In this document: in pieces, positions 1 to 8,666 of the stretch
How the letters are laid out: each line of letters starts with the position of its first letter
Position numbering within the stretch: the first letter of the stretch is position 1
Origin: Actinocrispum wychmicini
Lineage (GTDB): Bacteria; Actinomycetota; Actinomycetes; Mycobacteriales; Pseudonocardiaceae
Direction: 5' to 3'
Assembly (NCBI RefSeq): GCF_004345645.1
Contig: NZ_SLWS01000002.1
Coordinates: 62,001 to 126,000, forward strand
DNA length: 64,000 nt
Notes under the pieces: generated by a model
Databases searched by the model: none
Told to the model about the DNA's origin: nothing
The model's input: the letters and a program-made list of their open reading frames with translations, nothing else
Program-made: the position numbers and the translations under genes

Positions 1-1
1 A

Positions 2-421
2 GGCGGCGAATGGCCGTTGGCACCGACGCCCGTCCGGCAGGTGGTGGTCCGGCCGACCACGGCCCGAGTGCTGGCGGTCCTCGCCGACGACATACCCGCG
101 TGCACGGTCAACAACGTCGGTCCCGGCCGGTTCATCGTCGCCACCGTCCCGGTGGAACTACAGCTCGACCGCCCTGGGGCGCTGGAAGACACGGACCTGC
201 ACACTCTCTACGCGACGATCGCCGGCCTTGCCGGCATCACGCCACCGATGGCGACACCACCCGAGGTGGAGGTCGTCACCGGAACGATCGACGGGCAGCC
301 GGCGACCGTCCTGGTCAACCACGGGATCACAGCTTCCCCGTTGCCCGGCCGCCGACTCGCGGTGCCCGCGAAGGGATGGCTCGTGTTACGCTCCGGACAA
401 CTACTCGCTCAGGCCGGTTAG
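2..421 (+). CDS. C-terminal fragment of a large protein, possibly a glycoside hydrolase
   Basis: The reading frame is open from the window edge to a TAG at 419-421, so only the last ~139 residues are seen and the start lies upstream. The fragment looks like an all-beta C-terminal domain: it has an FIVATVPVE strand, a VTGTIDGQPATVLVNHG stretch and a short LRSG tail. Such a domain, with a 'VLVNH' strand, closes many glycoside hydrolases (GH42-type beta-galactosidases and relatives). That family assignment is an inference from general appearance only. It converges on the radical SAM gene with a 4-bp gap, so it probably marks the edge of the biosynthetic cluster. Confidence 0.5.
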   Translation, partial: GGEWPLAPTPVRQVVVRPTTARVLAVLADDIPACTVNNVGPGRFIVATVPVELQLDRPGALEDTDLHTLYATIAGLAGITPPMATPPEVEVVTGTIDGQPATVLVNHGITASPLPGRRLAVPAKGWLVLRSGQLLAQAG

Positions 422-425
422 CGTG

Positions 426-1634
426 CTAGGCGGCGACAACCGCGCCGTCGTAACCTGTCTCCAGTTCCCGCCGGACACGGTCCCGAGCTTTTTCCCACCA
501 GCGGCTGCCCACCAGCTCGTGGCCGATCCGGTCGTAGGCGGCGAGTACTCGTTCGCCCAGTGGTGTCGCAATGGATGCCTCCTGGGCCATCCGCTCGGCC
601 CATTCGTCCCGGCAGGCACATCCTTGCCGACGTAGGTCCTCGACGATGTCGTAGCCGCCGTTCGCGTTGAAGGCGTTCAGGCCATCGATCACCCTGTCCC
701 TGCAGAGCGGGCATGTCGTTGGCGCCTCGCGCAACGGATCCGACACCTGTTCGCGGCGGCGCGGGTCGGTGGGCGTCGTGGAGTACCAGGAGAGGACAAC
801 CGACCGGGCCGCGTCCGGGCCGAGACGGTGCAGTGCCTCCACCAAGGACCACAACGAGGGACAACGGTAGGAGTCCCGTTCCCACAACCACTCCTGCAGC
901 GTCCATCCCTTCACGTTGGACGGGAACAGGACGCAGATGTGGCTGCCGTTGCCCAGTGCCCAACGGATCGTGCCGACCGCCGACTCGATGGCCTCCTCCT
1001 GGGTCAGGAACGGCACCCCCAGCAGAACGTTGCTCACGGGGAACGCGTGATGCCGCCGAAGGGCAGCGGTGGCGTTCCGGTAGCTGTCCGGGCTCAACGA
1101 CTTCCCGACACAGTGTGCCTGCACCCACGAGTGCGCGGCCTCCAGGCCGAGGTTGACGAACAACCGTTTGTCGCCCACCAGGGATGCCGCATGGGCGATC
1201 ATGTCGGGCGACAGTGTCTCCGGCCTTGACTCGCAGGAGAAGATCGACGCGTCCGTTTCGGCCGCCATGGCGAGGATCGCGTCCCGAGCCGCCGCCGGGA
1301 CCTCGGTCACGTCGAACATGTTGCCGAGCGGAGAGATGCCGAGCGCGTCGTAACTGTCCTTCAAGGATAACGCTTCCCGTACGCTATCGACGATGCTGTC
1401 GGTGCCCACTCGCTCGGCCACGGCGTAGTTGCACATCGTGCACTCCCCCGCACGGTCGTAACGACAGCCAAACGACCGGAAGAAGATGTAGGTGAGAACG
1501 CGCTCCGCACTGGGTCGAGGGTCCATGGCGACCCGCTGTTCTCGCACGGCGTAGCGCCAGCTCTCCTGTTCCTTCGGCCGTGCCGACCGAATCAGGATGT
1601 TGGCCCTACGGACGAGCGAATTCGCCTGGAGCAT
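426..1634 (-). CDS. Radical SAM protein, archaeosine-synthase (RaSEA/TIGR01210)-like
   Basis: This 402-residue protein begins at an ATG at 1634 preceded by GAGGAG; the longer upstream frame lacks a comparable RBS. Near residue 75 it carries RSFGCRYDRAGECTMCNY, an Fe-S cluster site with CX7CX2C spacing instead of the common CX3CX2C. The 'GC...GxCTMCxY' wording resembles the RaSEA/TIGR01210 radical SAM family, whose archaeal member cleaves a lysine adduct on tRNA to form archaeosine. C-terminal CPLC and CAC motifs could bind metal. It is the last gene of the NRPS operon and overlaps the UvrA-like gene by 29 bp, so a tailoring role (radical C-N or C-C chemistry) is more likely than tRNA modification; that role is inferred. 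Substrate unknown. Confidence 0.72.
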   Translation of the reverse strand: MLQANSLVRRANILIRSARPKEQESWRYAVREQRVAMDPRPSAERVLTYIFFRSFGCRYDRAGECTMCNYAVAERVGTDSIVDSVREALSLKDSYDALGISPLGNMFDVTEVPAAARDAILAMAAETDASIFSCESRPETLSPDMIAHAASLVGDKRLFVNLGLEAAHSWVQAHCVGKSLSPDSYRNATAALRRHHAFPVSNVLLGVPFLTQEEAIESAVGTIRWALGNGSHICVLFPSNVKGWTLQEWLWERDSYRCPSLWSLVEALHRLGPDAARSVVLSWYSTTPTDPRRREQVSDPLREAPTTCPLCRDRVIDGLNAFNANGGYDIVEDLRRQGCACRDEWAERMAQEASIATPLGERVLAAYDRIGHELVGSRWWEKARDRVRRELETGYDGAVVAA

Positions 1635-4443
1635 CGGATCTCCTCGCGTCTGGTTCCGTTGTCGGATCTGGTGCACCGAGGCCCCGCCCGGCGAGTGTCC
1701 GGCGCAGGAACGGTGCCATCGCACTGTGTTCGTGACGCGCGATGTCCTCCGGTGTGCCGACCGCGACCACGCGTCCGCCGTCGGCCCCGCTTCCCGGGCC
1801 GAGGTCGATCACCCAGTCCGCGGCCGCGATGACGTCCACGTTGTGCTCGATGACGATCATGGTGTGGCCGGTGTCGACGAACCGGCGCAGGAAGCCGACG
1901 AGCAGTGCTACGTCGACCGCGTGCAGGCCACTGGTCGGCTCGTCCAAAATGTACAGGCAAGGTCCGTCCCGGCCGTCACGGCACAGTTCGCGGGCGAGCT
2001 TGAGGCGCTGGGCCTCACCGCCGCTGAGGGTCACCGCGCCTTGCCCCAGGCGCAGGTAGCCGAGTCCGACGTCGACGAGAACTCGCAGCACGTCAGCGAT
2101 CTTCGGCTGGTCGCTGAAGAGTTCCGCCGCCGTGCTGACATCCAGGTCCAGCACCTCGGCGATCGTGTGCTCCCGCCATCGCGCGGCCAGCACGTCCTCG
2201 TTGAACCTCCGGCCGTGGCATGCTGGGCAAGGCACCCGGACGTCAGGCAGGAAGTGCAGCTCCATGGCCTGTTCACCGGAACCGCGACAGGTCAGGCACT
2301 GCCCGGCCTCCGCGTTGAACGAGAAGTGCGCCGTCGACCACCGGTGCCGCACCGACAACGGCAGCCGGGCGAACAGCCGCCGGATCTCGTCGAAGATGCC
2401 GATGTAGGTCGCTGGGATCGACCGCGAGTTGCGGCCCATTGGGTCCTGGCTCGCGCTCACCACCCGAGTGAACCCCTGGTGCCCGCTCAGGTCCGTGAAC
2501 GGACCACGAGGGACGCGGCCGGTGTCCGCGGCGGCCGACACAGCGCGCTGGAGCAGGTCGGTCACCAACGAACTCTTCCCGCTGCCGCTTGGCCCGGTGA
2601 CGCAGGTCATCAGGCCGTGCGGAACGGCTACGGTCACGTCACGCAGGTTGTGCAGCCGCGCGCCGGTGAGTCGCAGCTCGGCGGCCGGATCGCGGGGTCG
2701 CCGTTTGGTCGCGCCGATCACCAACTCACCACGCAGGTACTTCGCCGTTGGAGAGTCGGACTCGGCGGCGAGCACCGCCGGCGGCCCGATCGCCACGACC
2801 TGGCCGCCGAACTCGCCCGCGCGGGGACCTATGTCGATGATGTGGTCCGCGGCGCGCATCAAGTCCGGGTCGTGTTCGACGAGAATGACCGTGTTGCCCG
2901 CGTCGCGCAACTGCCGCAGGCTGTCGGCCAGCCGCCCGGTGTCGGCCGGATGGAGGCCGACCGACGGCTCGTCGAGGACATACACCACGTCGACGAGGGT
3001 GCTGCCGAGCTGCCGGGCGATGCGCAGCCGCTGCCCCTCCCCCGCGGACAGGGTCGGCACCGGGCGATCGAGAGCGAGATACCCGAGGCCGACCTGTTCG
3101 ACATGGACGATCTTTCGTCGCAACTCCTTGTCGATCTCGGTCACCGCCGCGGCGACCACGGCGGGCATGTCCGTGGCTCGCACCTGGTCGAGCCAGGCGG
3201 GCAGGTCCCGCACCGGCCGGCCCATGGTGCGCACGATGTCGTCGCCCGCCAACCGAACCGCGAGCGCGCCGGGCGCCAGCCGGCGTCCTTCGCAGCCGGC
3301 GCACGGCGCGGACTTCATGAACCGCTGGTAGAACTCTTTGCGTTCCAGCGTCTTTGCCGCGCGGAACAGCCGCTCGATCTCCGGGATGAGGCCCGAGCTC
3401 GTCCGTTTGCCGAGGAACGCGGTGACTTCCGCGGACACCGGTCGCTCGGTCCCGCCGTGCAGGATCACGTCCCGCAACGCTGGAGTCAGGCTCAGCCACG
3501 CGGTGTCCAGGCTGGCGCCGAACACGTCCACCAGCTGCGGAAGATCCTGCAACGGCCAGTACGTCTTCTTCCGGTCGAGCCGCCGGTCGCCGTAGAAGGT
3601 GAGCGCCCCGGCCCGGACAGAGGCGTCCTCATCCGCGACAAGCAGGTCCGCTGACACGCCGTACCGCACGCCGAGGCCTTCACAGTCCGGACACATGCCT
3701 TCCGGCGAGTTGGGACTGAAGAACTGCGACGAGGTCGCGATGGCAAGATGACCGCACGCACCGCACGTCCATTCGGTGTCCAGGTACCTTGGCGGTGCGC
3801 CATCCGGCTCCACCAGCAGCACCGCGTCCGGTGTCCGTGTGGCTTGCAGGACACATCGGCGCAGTTGAGCCGCCAGATCCTCGTCCGCACCACCGGACCG
3901 CCGCGCGACCACTCTTCGCGGCAGGTCGGGTTGGGCACCCGTGGACAGGGCTGACCGCCGCACCAGACTGAAGACGGCTGGGCGATCGCCCACCGCGGCG
4001 ACACCTTCGGCGATCAGCGCGTCGGGCGAACGTGGGGCGACCAACGCGCTGCATCCGAGGCACGTGTGGACGCCGGCCCGGGAGAACAGCAGCCGGACCA
4101 GGTTCCCGATCTCGGTGATACTGCCCACTGTGGACCTTGGGTTACGTCCGGGGACGTGTTGCCTGACCGCGATGGTCGGGCCAAGTCCGGTGATGGTCGT
4201 GACTTTCGGCCTGGGCAGTTGGTCGAAGCCGCGCCGCTGGAACGGCGACAGGCTCTCCAGGTACTGGCGCTGTCCCTCGGCGAAGATCGTGTCGAACGCC
4301 AGCGAGGACTTCCCACTGCCTGAGGGACCAGTGATCACGGTGATCGCGTGGCGGGGGATCTCGACGGTCACCGACCGGAGGTTGTTCTCCCGCGCCTCAC
4401 GGACCACGATCCCCTGGCCGCGTTCGGCCGCCAGGCGGTTCAC
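1606..4443 (-). CDS. UvrA-like excinuclease ABC protein (DrrC/UvrA2 type), probable self-resistance
   Basis: This 945-residue protein has two ABC ATPase halves. The first has Walker A GPSGSGKS at residues 39-46 and signature LSAGEGQRLRIARQL; the second has GPSGSGKSSLVTDLL and LSGGEAQRLKLAREL. Zinc-finger pairs CGAC...CPDC and CLTC-X19-CPAC are UvrA hallmarks. The start is taken as GTG 4443, which overlaps the NRPS stop (GGTGA), giving translational coupling; an in-frame codon at 4488 is less likely. Chromosomal UvrA recognises bulky DNA lesions. Extra UvrA-like copies inside biosynthetic clusters (DrrC in daunorubicin, and those in pyrrolobenzodiazepine and saframycin-type clusters) protect producers from DNA-binding products. 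Location between the NRPS and radical SAM genes supports that role. Confidence 0.9.
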   Translation of the reverse strand: MNRLAAERGQGIVVREARENNLRSVTVEIPRHAITVITGPSGSGKSSLAFDTIFAEGQRQYLESLSPFQRRGFDQLPRPKVTTITGLGPTIAVRQHVPGRNPRSTVGSITEIGNLVRLLFSRAGVHTCLGCSALVAPRSPDALIAEGVAAVGDRPAVFSLVRRSALSTGAQPDLPRRVVARRSGGADEDLAAQLRRCVLQATRTPDAVLLVEPDGAPPRYLDTEWTCGACGHLAIATSSQFFSPNSPEGMCPDCEGLGVRYGVSADLLVADEDASVRAGALTFYGDRRLDRKKTYWPLQDLPQLVDVFGASLDTAWLSLTPALRDVILHGGTERPVSAEVTAFLGKRTSSGLIPEIERLFRAAKTLERKEFYQRFMKSAPCAGCEGRRLAPGALAVRLAGDDIVRTMGRPVRDLPAWLDQVRATDMPAVVAAAVTEIDKELRRKIVHVEQVGLGYLALDRPVPTLSAGEGQRLRIARQLGSTLVDVVYVLDEPSVGLHPADTGRLADSLRQLRDAGNTVILVEHDPDLMRAADHIIDIGPRAGEFGGQVVAIGPPAVLAAESDSPTAKYLRGELVIGATKRRPRDPAAELRLTGARLHNLRDVTVAVPHGLMTCVTGPSGSGKSSLVTDLLQRAVSAAADTGRVPRGPFTDLSGHQGFTRVVSASQDPMGRNSRSIPATYIGIFDEIRRLFARLPLSVRHRWSTAHFSFNAEAGQCLTCRGSGEQAMELHFLPDVRVPCPACHGRRFNEDVLAARWREHTIAEVLDLDVSTAAELFSDQPKIADVLRVLVDVGLGYLRLGQGAVTLSGGEAQRLKLARELCRDGRDGPCLYILDEPTSGLHAVDVALLVGFLRRFVDTGHTMIVIEHNVDVIAAADWVIDLGPGSGADGGRVVAVGTPEDIARHEHSAMAPFLRRTLAGRGLGAPDPTTEPDARRSDAPGEFARP

Positions 4444-7400
4444 CGGGCACCCGCGAGTTCGGCCAGCCTGGCGCAGATCGGCCCCCACGCGTCCGCCACC
4501 GGCTGGGCGTCCGGGTCGGCGCCCGTCGCGGACATGTCCTCACTGAGCAGTGCGGGCAAGCCCACCGACGCGCACAACGGCAGGAACGGCTCGAACCATC
4601 CCTCGCCGACCCGATCCATCCAGTCCTCAACGGACACTTCGGCGAGCGCGACACCGTGAGCGCGCAGGGTGGCCCAGGCATCAGTCCAGGACAGTGGCGC
4701 CGCTCCGACGAGATCCAGGTCGTCGACGGGGGACGGCGACAATACGTTGGTCACGATACGGACGGTAACGTGGTCGGCCGACACCACGTTCAGCCGACCC
4801 GGAAGCGCGGGCGCCGTACCAGTCCGGACACACTCCCGCAGGAAGCTCTCCAGGAGCCCCGGCCTTGGCGGTCGGACGGAGAGCCGGCCGAGCACGAACC
4901 CCGGCCGGTACACCGAGACGGGCATGCCTACTTCCCTGCCGCGGACCGCGACGAGTTCGGCTGCCGCCTTCGACTCGTTGTACCCGCCGGCGGGGCGCCT
5001 GCCGTCCGTCGACACCGCTGAGCGGGTGGACAGGTGGTGCAGCGACTTGATCCTCGTCTGGCCGGCCAACTGGGCCAGCTTGGCAACACCATCGACATTC
5101 ACGGGGGCGAGCACCTCGTACGGGTACAGGAAGTTCACCCATGCCGCGACGTTCACGATCGCGTCCGCGTGGGTCACTGCCTCCAGGTCTGCGGTGGACA
5201 GTCCGGCGTTGGGTTTCGCGAGGTCCGCTGGGTGGTAACGCAGCCGCGGATCGTCGGCCAGGTTCGGATCCGCGCCGTACGCGTCCAGCGCGGCCCGCGT
5301 TCGGGCTCTGGCATGGTCGAGTCCATCGGCACGAACCAGGCAAGCCACCTCGGCGACGCCGCGACTGGCCAGCAAGGCCCGTAGGACACCAGGGCCAAGT
5401 GCGCCGGTCGCACCCGTCAGCACCACTCGCTCAGGGGGAACCGGGGCCCGGCTCGTCGTGCTGGGCGGTGTGACAACTACCAGCGGCCGAGGCGTGTCCG
5501 GCTCGTCCGACACACTCATCTCTTGCCGGGGGTGCTGTTCGACGAGTCGTGCCAACGCACGTACCGACGGACTCCTGACGACGTCGTGCACGGACAGCGG
5601 GCACCTCGTGGCCCGCGAGACGCGCCAGGTGATCCGAGCGAGGTGAATCGACGAGCCGCCCAGTGCGTAGAAGTCTTCGGTGACGCCGATCTCCGGCAAG
5701 TCAAGGATATCCGCGCACACCGCGGCCACGATCCCCTCCACTTCGGTGGACGGCGCCACATGCCCGGCCGCGGGCCGGCTGACGGCTCGCTCCACAAGCG
5801 TGGCGTAGTCCACCTTGCCGTGCCGGGTAGTCGGTATGCGGTCAAGAACGTGGAGTGCGTTGGGCACCGCGGCGGCCAGCAGATGGCGCCGGGCGTGCGC
5901 CGCGATATCGTCCAGAGTGGACTGATCAGGACCCACGACGAACGCGACGAGTGAGCGACGCTGGTCGTGGTCCGTCGTCACCACAGCCGCGGCGGTCACT
6001 GCCGGATGTCCGCACAGGACGGACTCGATCTCGGCCGGATGCACCCGAACACCGTTGATCTTGGTCTCGGTGTCGACCCGGCCGAGCAGCCGCAGGTACC
6101 CGCGTTGGTCCCAGACAGCTCTGTCACCCGTTCGATACCAGCGGACCGTCAAGCCGCCCGGTCCCCGTTCGATACCGAACCGATCTGAAGCGGTCGATCT
6201 CGAAGGGAGGTAGCCGCTGGCGACCGTGGTGCCTCCGATCCACAGTTCGCCCGCCCAGAGTGGTGGCAGCTCGCGACCCAACCGGTCACGTACCGACACG
6301 ACCACGCCGGGGAACGGCCGGCCGATGGGCACCACCGGGTGGGTCAACGAGTCGGCCGGACCGATGTCGAACACCGTGGCGTCCACTGAGGACTCGCTCG
6401 TGCCGTATGTGCAGTACAGTCGAGCCGCTGTGGGCAACAAGGCACGCAGTCGGCGCGCGTCAGCGGCGTGCCAGGTGTCCGAGCCGACCATCACCCGGCG
6501 CAGCGTCGGCAGGTGCTCGTCGGCCTGTTCGAGGTAGTCGACCAGCAGCCTGGCCACGGCCGGCACGAACTCCACCGTGTCAACGTGTTCTCGCTGGATC
6601 AGCCCGGCCAGCCGGGCCGGGTCGAGGGCATCGTCACGTGCGGCCAGGACCAGAGTTCCCCCGAAGCACAGGGCACGAGCCAGGTCTCCCACGAAAACGT
6701 CGAACGAGAACGGCGCCAGCTGCAGATGCCGGCCGGGAGCGCCGGCAAGTCCGAACTCGACTCCCCAGGCACTGGTGATCGCGGCGATCGCCGTACTGGG
6801 TACCGAAACGCCTCGTGGAGCCCCGGTCGAGCCGGAGGTGAACACGACGTACGCCTCGCCGGTTCGCTGCTGGGCCGGTTCCTGCCGAACTGACATCCGC
6901 CAACCGTCCCCCCAGGACATTTCGTTGGCGCGCCATGATTCGGGCAGTCCACGGAACAACGGCGCGGACGCCACGACCGCGGCCGGTTCCACCACGGCGA
7001 GCATCTCCGCCAGCCGACGGGCGGGCACGTCGTCCGAGATCGCCACGAAGCTCATGCCGGCCCGGATCGCCGCCACCACCGCGACGACGGCCTTCGCCGA
7101 CCGCTCACCGAGCACTGCGATCCGCGCACCGGGCGTGACGCCCGCGGTGCGCAGGCCCGCAACCAGGTTGTCCGCCAGCACACCGAGTTCGCGGTAGGTC
7201 AGCGAGTCGTCGGGAGCGACTACGGCCAAGTCCATGGGACGATCCCGGATCGCCGCCTCGATCCGGTCGGCCACCGGCACGGGCTGTCGTGTGCTCTGGG
7301 TGCCGGCGTGTTCGGCGAGCCATACGCGCTCGGCCCGGGTCATCAGTTCCAGGTCAGCGAGCCGACCCGCGTTGTTCGCGGTCAGTGCCGTGAGCACACG

Positions 7401-8666
7401 TACGTACAGATTTGCCAGCCGGCGCAGGGTGCCAGGAAGGAAGCGGTTCGCCGGGCACTCGATGGCAACGGCGCGTCCCTCCGCCGATTTGACGATCTCC
7501 AAGCTGAGACTGAACTTGGCGCCGCCGTTGTGGATGAACTGGTACCGCAATGACGCTGAGCCGAGCGTTGGCAGGCGATCCGGCAGGGTCTGCACCGAGA
7601 ACTCACATTGGCACAACGGGTTCATGCCTGGCACGCGCTGGGGGTTGACCTCGGTGACCACCCTGCCGAAGGACACGTCCGCGTGCGTCCAGCCCTGCCG
7701 AAGTGCCGCCCAGGCATGTGCGATCAGAGTGTCCACTGTGTTGTGTCGCCCGACGCGCACCCGCACCGGCACACTGTGGACAAGAAACCCGATGACGCGC
7801 TCGTCAACCGCGGACCGGCGAAGCGACACCGGCACGCTCACCACTACGTCGTCGGCACCCGCGATGATGTCGAGCAGCACGCCGTAAGCGGCGAGCAGAA
7901 CCGCGTTCGGGCTCACCGCCAAACGGCGAGCGGTCCGTTCGATGGTCTCGTTCAGCTGGGCCGGCAAGGCCATGCGGATCAAGCGGCCCGCAGGCAGCCC
8001 ATCGTCGCCGCCCATGTGGTCGTAGGGCAAGTTCACGATGTCCGGCGCGGACCTGACCGTGTCGGCGACCTCGCGGCACAGCCGATCTGTTTCGCCGGAC
8101 GCGTCGCGAGCCAGTTCGGCCGCGCGGATCGTCGCGACCTGGACCGGATCGGGCAGGTCACTCTGTCGTCCCTGGACCGCGGCCGAATAGAGGGCTGCCA
8201 CCTCCTCCAGCAGCACCCACAACGAGGAAGCGTCACATACCGCGTGGTGCAGCACGACTGTCAGCAGCCACCGCCGGTCGTGGATGCCGAACACGGCCGC
8301 CCGAACACGCGACTCCCCGTCCACGAACACCTTGCTGGCCATGGCTTGTGCCTCGGCGATGGCCTCGGCGTCCGACTCGACAGGGATCATGGGACATGGC
8401 ACCCGTACCTCGAGCAGCACCTCGCGGACGGGTGTGCCCTCGACGGAGCGAACTACCGTGCGCAGGATGTCGTGGCGTGCCACCACTTCGTGCAGGGCGT
8501 CGGCGAGCGTCGGGACATCCAGCGGCCCGTCGACCCACACCGCGAACGGCACCAGGTAGGCCGGGCCGCCGCTGTCCTGTTCCAGCAGCCAGAGCTCCTC
8601 CTCAGCGGCGCTGAGCTGGTTTGACAACGAGCCGGACGGAGCGGTCCGGCTTGCCGCCGCGGTCAC
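4440..8666 (-). CDS. Nonribosomal peptide synthetase, C-A-PCP-reductase (terminal module)
   Basis: The 1408-residue protein starts at GTG 8666, overlapping the stop of the upstream NRPS gene (GTGA). Domains in order: condensation (HHAVCD near residue 139), adenylation (FTSGSTGAPRG near 610; NGK-like HGKVD lysine), carrier protein (LGGSSIHL near 1003, serine for phosphopantetheine) and a thioester reductase (TGATGALGPG near 1082; catalytic YNESK near 1229). The reductase would release the chain by NAD(P)H as an aldehyde or alcohol instead of hydrolysing it. Reading the A-domain pocket by eye against GrsA gives roughly D-V-G-F-M-G-T-V-D-K, closest among codes I know to ornithine-type pockets, but this is tentative. 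It receives the chain from the PCP of the upstream synthetase. Confidence 0.95.
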   Translation of the reverse strand: MTAAASRTAPSGSLSNQLSAAEEELWLLEQDSGGPAYLVPFAVWVDGPLDVPTLADALHEVVARHDILRTVVRSVEGTPVREVLLEVRVPCPMIPVESDAEAIAEAQAMASKVFVDGESRVRAAVFGIHDRRWLLTVVLHHAVCDASSLWVLLEEVAALYSAAVQGRQSDLPDPVQVATIRAAELARDASGETDRLCREVADTVRSAPDIVNLPYDHMGGDDGLPAGRLIRMALPAQLNETIERTARRLAVSPNAVLLAAYGVLLDIIAGADDVVVSVPVSLRRSAVDERVIGFLVHSVPVRVRVGRHNTVDTLIAHAWAALRQGWTHADVSFGRVVTEVNPQRVPGMNPLCQCEFSVQTLPDRLPTLGSASLRYQFIHNGGAKFSLSLEIVKSAEGRAVAIECPANRFLPGTLRRLANLYVRVLTALTANNAGRLADLELMTRAERVWLAEHAGTQSTRQPVPVADRIEAAIRDRPMDLAVVAPDDSLTYRELGVLADNLVAGLRTAGVTPGARIAVLGERSAKAVVAVVAAIRAGMSFVAISDDVPARRLAEMLAVVEPAAVVASAPLFRGLPESWRANEMSWGDGWRMSVRQEPAQQRTGEAYVVFTSGSTGAPRGVSVPSTAIAAITSAWGVEFGLAGAPGRHLQLAPFSFDVFVGDLARALCFGGTLVLAARDDALDPARLAGLIQREHVDTVEFVPAVARLLVDYLEQADEHLPTLRRVMVGSDTWHAADARRLRALLPTAARLYCTYGTSESSVDATVFDIGPADSLTHPVVPIGRPFPGVVVSVRDRLGRELPPLWAGELWIGGTTVASGYLPSRSTASDRFGIERGPGGLTVRWYRTGDRAVWDQRGYLRLLGRVDTETKINGVRVHPAEIESVLCGHPAVTAAAVVTTDHDQRRSLVAFVVGPDQSTLDDIAAHARRHLLAAAVPNALHVLDRIPTTRHGKVDYATLVERAVSRPAAGHVAPSTEVEGIVAAVCADILDLPEIGVTEDFYALGGSSIHLARITWRVSRATRCPLSVHDVVRSPSVRALARLVEQHPRQEMSVSDEPDTPRPLVVVTPPSTTSRAPVPPERVVLTGATGALGPGVLRALLASRGVAEVACLVRADGLDHARARTRAALDAYGADPNLADDPRLRYHPADLAKPNAGLSTADLEAVTHADAIVNVAAWVNFLYPYEVLAPVNVDGVAKLAQLAGQTRIKSLHHLSTRSAVSTDGRRPAGGYNESKAAAELVAVRGREVGMPVSVYRPGFVLGRLSVRPPRPGLLESFLRECVRTGTAPALPGRLNVVSADHVTVRIVTNVLSPSPVDDLDLVGAAPLSWTDAWATLRAHGVALAEVSVEDWMDRVGEGWFEPFLPLCASVGLPALLSEDMSATGADPDAQPVADAWGPICARLAELAGAR

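Noticed and set aside
1597..3654. Long plus-strand frame (685 aa) opposite the UvrA-like gene
   Set aside because: It is the antisense of a clear UvrA gene; the protein is Arg/Pro/Gly-rich with no domain and has no start signals.
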